This document shows, piece by piece, positions 57,910 to 64,000 of a stretch of DNA of 64,000 nt. The translations under genes and the position numbers were made by a program. This DNA is from Gammaproteobacteria bacterium UBA1119 (GTDB taxonomy: Bacteria > Pseudomonadota > Gammaproteobacteria > Pseudomonadales > Azotimanducaceae). The stretch spans positions 7,941-71,940 of the forward strand of contig DCBA01000124.1 in assembly GCA_002313255.1 (NCBI GenBank). Direction: 5' to 3'. A model generated the notes under the pieces. The model was not told the origin of the DNA. It worked only from the letters and a program-made list of their open reading frames with translations, and searched no databases. Positions within the stretch are counted from its first letter, which is position 1. Each line of letters starts with the position of its first letter.

Positions 57910-58191
57910 GTGGACCAACAAACAATCGATAAACTGCTATCGCTGAGCCGACTCTCGTTGTTACCAGACGATCGAGAAAAGCTATTGCGAGACTTATCCT
58001 CCATCGTTGGACTGGTCGATTTCATGCGGTCCATCGATACCGAAGGCGTTGAGCCGCTAGCACATCCTCTTGAGGTCACCCAACGGCTTAGACCGGACGA
58101 GCCCGATACATCTTTCGACCAAGAACATTATCAGGCGATAGCTCCACAAATTCGTGATGGCCTCTACTTAGTTCCAAGGGTCGTTGAATGA
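57910..58191 (+). CDS. gatC: Aspartyl/glutamyl-tRNA amidotransferase subunit C
   Basis: A 93-residue GatC, the small strap subunit that stabilises GatA-GatB. Helical N-terminal half (IDKLLSLSRLSLLPDDREKLLRDLSSIVGLVDFM), then the VEPLAHPLE motif and LRPDEP, ending LYLVPRVVE. Start GTG at 57910. First gene of the gatCAB operon, divergent from mreB. Confidence 0.95.
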   Translation: MDQQTIDKLLSLSRLSLLPDDREKLLRDLSSIVGLVDFMRSIDTEGVEPLAHPLEVTQRLRPDEPDTSFDQEHYQAIAPQIRDGLYLVPRVVE

Positions 58192-59630
58192 ATCCATACG
58201 CGAATGTAACTCAGCTGCGTTCTGGCCTCGATAACGGCGACTTCAGTGCGGAGGAACTTTCACATTTTTACCTCGACCGAATTGATGCAGAAGAGGACCT
58301 TAACTGCTTTATAACCGTTGACGCCGAAGGCGTTCTCGAGGCTGCCAAAAGAGCCGATAAAGCTATCGCGGACAAGCGTATCGGCCCACTAACAGGCATT
58401 CCTATCGCCCATAAAGACATTTTCTGCACGCGAGGATTATTGACGAGCTGCGCGTCGCGCATGCTCAACAATTTTGTCGCACCCTACGACGCAACAGTTG
58501 TAGAGCGATTAAAACGGGCCGGCGCCATTACGATCGGTAAAACCAATATGGACGAATTCGCAATGGGCTCAAGCAATGAAACCAGTTTCTACGGACCGGT
58601 CAAGAATCCATGGGATCGAGAGTGCGTTCCCGGTGGTTCCTCGGGCGGCTCAGCCGCCGCGGTAGCAGCAGGCTTGGCCGCCGCATGCACCGGGAGCGAT
58701 ACCGGAGGTTCAATTCGGCAGCCCGCGAGTTTTTGTGGCGTTACTGGTTTAAAGCCGACCTACGGAAGAGTGTCTCGCTACGGCATGATTGCGTTCGCCT
58801 CGAGTTTGGATCAAGGCGGGCCTCTCGCACGCTCAGCCTCAGATGCCGGGACCCTGCTTAACGCGATGGAAGGATACGATCCAAACGATTCGACCAGCGC
58901 GATCGCCGACGCGACCGACATCTTTAGCTCGAGTCGTGCACTAAAAATAGGCATTCCATCCCAATACTGGAATGACCTCAGTCCCTCATTGACAAAGGTG
59001 CTTGAAGAAGCGCGTCGTGCCCTGGAATCCTTAGGTCATCGCGCCGTTTCAGTTGAGCTACCGCACACCAACGCAGCGACTGCTGTCTATTATGTGATCG
59101 CTGGAGCTGAAGCCTCGACCAATCTGTCAAGATACGACGGTATTCGTTACGGCCATCGAACCGCGTCACCCGAGAATCTAGAAGATCTCTATCAATTTTC
59201 TCGCTCCGAGGGCTTCGGTAGCGAAGTTAAACGACGTATCTTGACCGGTACCTATGCACTTTCGGTAGGTTACTACGACGCCTACTACCTGAAAGCCCAA
59301 CAAATCCGCCGTCTTATCCGCCAGGATTTCTTAGACGCCTTCGGGGAAGTAGATGTCATTCTCACACCCGTCTCACCTTCAACTGCGTTCAAAAGGGAGG
59401 CATTGATCGAAGATCCTATCAGCATGTACCAACAAGATATCTACACGACACCGGCTAGCCTGGCTGGGCTCCCCGCCCTCTCACTTCCCTGCGGAGTGAG
59501 CGATCAAATGCCCGTGGGGATGCAATTTATTGGTCCGCACTTTGGCGAGTCATCGTTGCTGACGCTCGGGCGGGAATATCAAAGCGAAACCGACTGGCAC
59601 GCACTGCATCCGGCGGACAACCATGACTGA
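58188..59630 (+). CDS. gatA: Aspartyl/glutamyl-tRNA amidotransferase subunit A
   Basis: A 480-residue amidase that releases ammonia from glutamine for GatB. The Ser-cisSer-Lys triad is in [22 protein letters not shown] and the [18 protein letters not shown] signature. The ATG overlaps the gatC stop (ATGA). Full length. Confidence 0.97.
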   Translation: MNPYANVTQLRSGLDNGDFSAEELSHFYLDRIDAEEDLNCFITVDAEGVLEAAKRADKAIADKRIGPLTGIPIAHKDIFCTRGLLTSCASRMLNNFVAPYDATVVERLKRAGAITIGKTNMDEFAMGSSNETSFYGPVKNPWDRECVPGGSSGGSAAAVAAGLAAACTGSDTGGSIRQPASFCGVTGLKPTYGRVSRYGMIAFASSLDQGGPLARSASDAGTLLNAMEGYDPNDSTSAIADATDIFSSSRALKIGIPSQYWNDLSPSLTKVLEEARRALESLGHRAVSVELPHTNAATAVYYVIAGAEASTNLSRYDGIRYGHRTASPENLEDLYQFSRSEGFGSEVKRRILTGTYALSVGYYDAYYLKAQQIRRLIRQDFLDAFGEVDVILTPVSPSTAFKREALIEDPISMYQQDIYTTPASLAGLPALSLPCGVSDQMPVGMQFIGPHFGESSLLTLGREYQSETDWHALHPADNHD

Positions 59631-61059
59631 ATGGGAGGCCGTTATTGGACTGGAAGTTCATGTTCAACTCGCAACACGATCGAAAATATTTTCGCGTGCT
59701 GCTACAACCTTCGGTGAATACCCGAACAGCAATGCAAACGCGGTCGACATAGCGTTGCCCGGCGTGCTCCCGGTATTGAACGGAGAAGCCGTACGCATGG
59801 CGATCAAGTTCGGTCTCGCCATTGATGCTGAAATAGCTTCGTCATGCCGTTTTGATCGTAAGAACTACTTCTACCCTGACTTGCCAAAAGGTTACCAAAT
59901 AAGCCAGCTCGACCAACCCATCGTGGGTCGAGGAACTTTGCCCATTTTTTTCGGTGACGGTTCTATTCGCGAGATCGGGATCACGCGCGCTCATCTCGAA
60001 GAGGACGCCGGCAAATCCATTCACACCGCGTACGACGGTCTAACCGGAATTGATCTAAACCGGGCGGGGACACCCCTGCTCGAAATTGTCTCCGAGCCCG
60101 AATTACATTCAGCCGCCGAGGCCGCTGCTTATTTTCGAGAGCTTCATGGCCTTGTCACAACCCTCGAGATCTGCGATGGCAACCTTAACGAAGGCTCAAT
60201 GCGCTGTGACGCGAATATCTCTATTCGGCCGAAGGGCGCCGTGATCCTGGGCGAACGCACCGAAATTAAGAACGTCAATTCGTTTCGGTTCGTCGAAAGG
60301 GCCCTCAAGTACGAAATAGACCGCCAAATTGCAGTCCTCGAATCGGGTGGTAAAGTCGTTCTCGAAACGAGACTTTATGATTCCGAGCGAGATGAAACTC
60401 GCTCCATGCGTTCAAAAGAGTCATCGGACGATTATCGGTATTTTCCAGATCCCGATCTCTTGCCCGTAGAGATCCCCGATGAGCTCATCGAGTCCGTCCG
60501 CGTAACCATGCCCGAACTCCCTACAGCTAAACGCAACCGATACATACATGAACTTGGTCTAACCGATTATGAAGCGGGTCGACTTATCGAAGACCCCCAT
60601 GGAGCAAGATACTTCGACGCAGTAGCGGAGCTAAGCGTCAACGCAAAACTTTCTGCCAACTGGATTCTCGGCAACGTTGCCGCCGCACTCAATCGCGACG
60701 AAATCAGCTTCGTCAACGTCCCAATCGCACCCGATCAGCTTGGAACACTTCTCAAACGTATCCAAGACGAAACTATAACCGGAAAGATCGCAAAATCTAT
60801 TTTCGAATTACTATGGACTGAGGGCGGGAGCGTCGACGGAATTATCGAAAGCCAAGGATTACGACAACTAGACAACACTGGAGAGCTGGAAGGCGTTGTA
60901 TCCCAAATCATCAGCGATTTCCCGGACCAGGTCGGGCAGTTCCGCGAAGGCAAGGAGAAAATACTCGGTTTTTTCGTCGGCCAGGTTATGAAAGCAACGA
61001 ATGGTAAAGCTAACCCGAAACAAGTTAACGAAATCCTCCGGCGTGAACTTCGCGCATAA
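59623..61059 (+). CDS. gatB: Aspartyl/glutamyl-tRNA amidotransferase subunit B
   Basis: A 478-residue GatB that binds misacylated Glu-tRNA-Gln or Asp-tRNA-Asn and performs the kinase-amidase step. [77 protein letters not shown] and a YqeY-like tail are visible. Overlaps gatA by eight bases. GatCAB implies lack of glnS and/or asnS in the genome, which the window cannot test. Confidence 0.97.
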   Translation: MTEWEAVIGLEVHVQLATRSKIFSRAATTFGEYPNSNANAVDIALPGVLPVLNGEAVRMAIKFGLAIDAEIASSCRFDRKNYFYPDLPKGYQISQLDQPIVGRGTLPIFFGDGSIREIGITRAHLEEDAGKSIHTAYDGLTGIDLNRAGTPLLEIVSEPELHSAAEAAAYFRELHGLVTTLEICDGNLNEGSMRCDANISIRPKGAVILGERTEIKNVNSFRFVERALKYEIDRQIAVLESGGKVVLETRLYDSERDETRSMRSKESSDDYRYFPDPDLLPVEIPDELIESVRVTMPELPTAKRNRYIHELGLTDYEAGRLIEDPHGARYFDAVAELSVNAKLSANWILGNVAAALNRDEISFVNVPIAPDQLGTLLKRIQDETITGKIAKSIFELLWTEGGSVDGIIESQGLRQLDNTGELEGVVSQIISDFPDQVGQFREGKEKILGFFVGQVMKATNGKANPKQVNEILRRELRA

Positions 61060-61068
61060 CCCCTTACG

Positions 61069-61275
61069 TTATAACGAAATTAACTTGAGATCGTCTTCGT
61101 AAGAACGCCACGCCTCATCATCTATAAACAAACAGCGTTCACGCGTTCATGGGTACGGAAGTTGACGTAATTCGCGTTCATCTTGGATATCTCTCCAGTT
61201 GGCTTCGCCTTCGAGAGCGTCCTTCTTTTCGGTGATATCTGACCATATCTCAGCCATCGTTACATGAATCTCCAT
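61069..61275 (-). other. Short open frame with one internal UGA, possible gene remnant
   Basis: In the 269-bp gap between gatB and the flavoprotein gene a minus-strand frame runs from ATG 61275 for 42 codons (MEIHVTMAEIWSDITEKK, then DALEGEANWRD, IQDERELRQLPYP) to a UGA at 61147-61149, and then continues in the same frame for 25 codons (FIDDEAWRSYEDDLKLISL) to UAA at 61069. The acidic, Trp-containing composition looks coding rather than random, but I recognise no family and there is no ribosome site. It could be a decayed gene, a small protein of 42 residues, or chance. Confidence 0.3.
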
Positions 61276-61328
61276 GCGGTCAACATCGTACGAGTCTCTA
61301 GACTCAGCGCCTTGGTATTAAAACGTCG

Positions 61329-62591
61329 TTACGTGGCCGGCCTTTTCGCGATAATCCAATCTGCGTACCTACCACCATATCCAACTGCGTCCCAGCGGGC
61401 TTGAATTAACCTCATGATCTCTAAAATACCGTCTGGGGGGATTTTCGGACTGGCGAGCACTTGCTCAATGATAGTTGGAGTGATCTGTTTCGAATTGCGG
61501 CGACTCTCCACTATGTTGCCCTTGCCAGTGAGGACGTTGCCGAGCCCATACACTCCTTCCACGAGTCGCCCCTCTTCGTTGTTTTGCCATTGGTACAACT
61601 CCCCTTTCATCGGCACACCATCAATCGGTACCGGCGTGCTACCTATCGAGCTAATTACCTGTTTCGAATGTGCTTCGAACTCAGTGTTCTCTATTCTTAG
61701 AACTCGCCCACCAACTATTTCGGTACGTTGAAATACGAAACCGTTTAACGCGCCATTTTTTTCGATAACCTCCACAGGTACAGTATTCGGCTGAAAACGC
61801 ACTAAGTACTTCCGAATCACTTTGTCCATAATTTTGACCCGAGTGCCTTTGAGCTTCTCAATGCGCTGAGCAGTTGGGTTTTTTATGTTCTCAAGTGGCA
61901 TATCTTCTTTGCCGCGTCGATAAAAGAGCGTGCAGCCTCGGATTTTGAACTCGTTTGGCGTAAAGCCATGCGCCTCCAGCGTTCTTGGGATCCCCCGCAC
62001 CTCCATCTGTTCGATATCGACTGCGATCCCTCTATCTCCAAGGGCTCGAGCGTATAGCTCCAGGTTTAAGATTTTGCAGACATCGATCGAAGCCAGGCCA
62101 CCTCCAATGACGATGGCATCATCGTGGATGGGAAAGTCCTCACCGGCGAAGCCACTTTCTTCGTAGTGGTTAAACCAATAAACGAAAGGGTTCTGATAGC
62201 TCAATCCGTTTCCGATAAAACGGTCAACGCCTTCGATTGGCAGAGAGCGATCACGCCATGCTCCATGAGCAAGGATGAGAGCGCTTAGACCTATACCGTT
62301 CGAGAGAGTAGAAAAAGAAAGGTCTTTACCAAGTTGGGTACCGGGAACAAAGACCACTCCCGGAGTCGAAAGATTTTCGTCAATCTTGGCGTACTCCTTA
62401 CTACGCAGCTTGGAGTGCCAACGCGGGAGACCATCCTCGATCTTTCCGTAAGGGCGCATATTTTGTTCAAAGACGACTGCGATAGATCCGGTTTTCGCAA
62501 CGAGAGCCGCGGCCTCCGAACCACCAACCGCCCCTCCGCAAATCCCGACGACGTGACGAGCTTCTAATAAAGAGGATAGATTCATCGGCAT
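61329..62591 (-). CDS. FAD/NAD(P)-dependent oxidoreductase, adrenodoxin-reductase or GltD-like
   Basis: A 420-residue flavoprotein with two dinucleotide folds: GICGGAVGGSEAAALVA near residue 17 for FAD and DDAIVIGGGLASIDVCKIL near residue 160 for NAD(P)H, and a C-terminal VYGLGNVLTGKGNIVESRRNSKQI that closes the FAD site. The overall plan matches adrenodoxin reductase and the small subunit of glutamate synthase; the electron acceptor is unknown. No ferredoxin gene is adjacent. ATG at 62589-62591 or two codons later at 62585; no strong ribosome site. Confidence 0.75.
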   Translation of the reverse strand: MPMNLSSLLEARHVVGICGGAVGGSEAAALVAKTGSIAVVFEQNMRPYGKIEDGLPRWHSKLRSKEYAKIDENLSTPGVVFVPGTQLGKDLSFSTLSNGIGLSALILAHGAWRDRSLPIEGVDRFIGNGLSYQNPFVYWFNHYEESGFAGEDFPIHDDAIVIGGGLASIDVCKILNLELYARALGDRGIAVDIEQMEVRGIPRTLEAHGFTPNEFKIRGCTLFYRRGKEDMPLENIKNPTAQRIEKLKGTRVKIMDKVIRKYLVRFQPNTVPVEVIEKNGALNGFVFQRTEIVGGRVLRIENTEFEAHSKQVISSIGSTPVPIDGVPMKGELYQWQNNEEGRLVEGVYGLGNVLTGKGNIVESRRNSKQITPTIIEQVLASPKIPPDGILEIMRLIQARWDAVGYGGRYADWIIAKRPAT

Positions 62592-62892
62592 ATGTTAAGG
62601 GGGTTTGATCCCTACGCCAAAACGCAATCTCCTCTGCGAGACAATCGACGAAGTCGTTAGCATCCACTTTGGCCTTGCATCTAACTGGACCCATACCCGA
62701 CCAAAAGGCAAATCTCTAATCCACAACAACCGGGTGCACCCTGCACAAACACCTCCGAGGTTCTGACTGACCAGCATCGTCTAAATAAAGTGTCGTTGAA
62801 GTGTAGGAACGCGCTCGATTCAACCGCTAGTATCGCCTGCCACCATACCGTATCCTCTTATCGTTAGTGGATTTGGACGCAGGGGGGAGACT
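62592..62892. other. Intergenic region, divergent promoters expected
   Basis: About 300 bp between the divergent flavoprotein gene and the Zn-ribbon/OB-fold gene. It must hold both promoters, but no clear -35/-10 pair was identified. Short minus-strand frames run through it without family resemblance. The right end carries GGGGGGAG as the ribosome site of the next gene. Confidence 0.4.
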
Positions 62893-63318
62893 ATGTCCGA
62901 CAGCCCTTTACCCGCGGTTGACTATCTGAAGATTCCAGACGACGGTGATCCGTACCTTGAGGGATACAAGTGCTCATCTTGCGAGGCGATTTTTTTAGGA
63001 GAACGCGCCAACTGCGCGAAGTGCGGTGAGCGCGATCAGATGGAAACCGTCACGTTGGCCAATAGCGGTACCCTGTACACGTATTCCATCGTACATCGAT
63101 CATTTCCCGGCATTGACGTTCCCTACATATCGGCAATTGTTGATTTGGACGGCGGCGGCACGGTCAAAGGAAATTTGATTAATGTTGATCCTGAACCCGA
63201 AAAAATCGAATTCGGCATGCCCATCGAGGTGGTCTACGATGACGCGCTAGGCCGTAAAGACAGCGAAGGTAACTCGTATCTTTCCTACTTCTTTCAACCA
63301 AGCAACGCAGCCAGCTGA
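62893..63318 (+). CDS. Zn-ribbon / OB-fold protein (DUF35 family), thiolase partner
   Basis: A 141-residue DUF35-type protein. An N-terminal helix is followed by a rubredoxin-like zinc ribbon (CSSC at about 28 and CAKC at about 42) and an OB fold (GTLYTYSIVHRSFPGIDVPYISAIVDL, GTVKGNLINV). Such proteins bind acyl-CoA and form complexes with thiolases and HMG-CoA synthases. It is 11 bp before a thiolase gene, the usual pairing. ATG has GGGGGAG upstream. Confidence 0.9.
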   Translation: MSDSPLPAVDYLKIPDDGDPYLEGYKCSSCEAIFLGERANCAKCGERDQMETVTLANSGTLYTYSIVHRSFPGIDVPYISAIVDLDGGGTVKGNLINVDPEPEKIEFGMPIEVVYDDALGRKDSEGNSYLSYFFQPSNAAS

Positions 63319-63329
63319 GGAATAATCAA

Positions 63330-64000
63330 ATGACAGACGCATATGTAGTTGGTGTGGATATGATCAAGTTCGGGCGGTTTCCCGATAAAACCGTCCCACA
63401 GCTCGGCGCTGAAGCCGCCCACCTCGCCCTTGACGACAGCGGCCTAACCATTCAAGACATGGAGGCCCTCTACTGCGGAAATTTGGGCCAAGCAAGTGGC
63501 ATGGTCGGTCAACGCATTCTCCAAGAGATTGGCCAAACAGGAATTCCCGTGGTCAACGTGGCCAATGCTTGTGCTACCGGAGCAACCGCGTTCCGCGAGG
63601 CATGGGCATCGGTCAAGGCCGGCCTCTACGATTTAGTCATCGCCGTCGGCGTAGAACAGATGGGTAAAGGTCTTCTAGGCGGTGCCGGAGGATCTAAAGG
63701 TATTTCAAAAGAAGGCCTTTTGGGTTCAGGAACAATGCCCTCCGTTTTTGCGGAAGCAGGCATGGAGCATGCCCGAAATTACGGCACGACGTTCGAACAA
63801 TTCGCTAAAGTCTCTGTAAAGAACCATCACCACTCGACGATGAATCAAAAAGCGATGTACCAAATCGAAACACCGCTCGAAACGGTTATGAACGCCGAAA
63901 TGATTTCGTACCCGAATACGAAACTCATGTGCTCCGTTAACGTCGATGGTTCCGCCGCTGCAATCATCGCGTCCGAAAAGAAAGCGAAAGAACTCGGTCT
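63330..64000 (+). CDS. Thiolase-family protein (SCP-x/lipid-transfer type), partial
   Basis: The first 223 codons of a thiolase; the rest is outside the window. It has MTDAYVVGVDMIKFGRFPD, the nucleophilic Cys81 in NVANACATGATAFREA, and VAVGVEQMGKGLLGG, features of the SCP-x/acetyl-CoA acetyltransferase group linked to DUF35 proteins. Substrate (acetoacetyl-CoA, sterol or other acyl-CoA) cannot be told. GAGGA precedes the ATG. It would act with the upstream OB-fold protein in acyl-CoA metabolism. Confidence 0.88.
   Translation, partial: MTDAYVVGVDMIKFGRFPDKTVPQLGAEAAHLALDDSGLTIQDMEALYCGNLGQASGMVGQRILQEIGQTGIPVVNVANACATGATAFREAWASVKAGLYDLVIAVGVEQMGKGLLGGAGGSKGISKEGLLGSGTMPSVFAEAGMEHARNYGTTFEQFAKVSVKNHHHSTMNQKAMYQIETPLETVMNAEMISYPNTKLMCSVNVDGSAAAIIASEKKAKELG

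Noticed and set aside
62467-62777. Two overlapping short minus-strand frames upstream of the flavoprotein gene, one with CAGC near its start
   Set aside because: They overlap each other in different frames, lack ribosome sites, and show no family motif; likely chance.

Overview
The window reads as a chromosomal segment of a Gammaproteobacterium of roughly balanced base composition, with no plasmid, phage, transposase or CRISPR signature. The evidence is gene content and order: fxsA-groES-groEL, ampD/nadC, pilD-coaE-yacG, the division and cell-wall (dcw) cluster ending in lpxC-secA, rnpB between mraZ and rsmI, lpoA-dolP, rplM-rpsI-sspA, the kdsC-lptCAB-rpoN-ptsN-rapZ-ptsO block, and mreBCD-maf-rng-yhdP beside gatCAB. 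LpxC, KdsC and LptABC show a lipopolysaccharide outer membrane, MurE carries the DNPR motif of meso-diaminopimelate ligases, and GatCAB implies indirect charging of Gln and/or Asn tRNA. The lineage cannot be named from this sequence alone.

Layout. 1-9944: chaperonin genes behind a CIRCE element, an alkyltransferase-like protein, AmpG, YajQ, a cobalamin adenosyltransferase, the AceE/AceF subunits of pyruvate dehydrogenase, a ROK sugar kinase and AmpD. 9981-13708: nadC, an H-NS-like gene in an AT-rich pocket with tRNA-Thr(CGT), then pilD-coaE-yacG. 13715-32617: argJ, secA, a DciA-like gene, lpxC, then the dcw cluster on the minus strand, driven from a promoter with four 10-bp MraZ-type boxes. 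32800-39379: rnpB, rsmI, lpoA, dolP, sspA, rpsI, rplM, zapE. 39532-48942: hisD, murA, ibaG on the minus strand, then the divergent LPS-export, RpoN and nitrogen-PTS operon. 48943-57720: a decayed pmbA, yhdP, rng, maf and mreDCB. 57910-64000: gatCAB, a flavoprotein, a Zn-ribbon/OB-fold protein and a thiolase cut by the window end.

The genes combine peptidoglycan synthesis and recycling (MurACDE, MraY, FtsI, LpoA, AmpG, AmpD), division and elongation machines (FtsZAQWIL, MreBCD), outer-membrane biogenesis, and core metabolism or translation. I see no clear new defence or biosynthetic system. The most noteworthy points are: a dcw cluster without murF, murG, murB or ddl but with sealed gene junctions; an MreC whose N-terminus seems to require an AUU start; a frameshifted pmbA remnant; the MraZ operator; an FtsI with SSQ where SSN is expected; divergent overlap of rsmI and lpoA; and frequent TTG starts.
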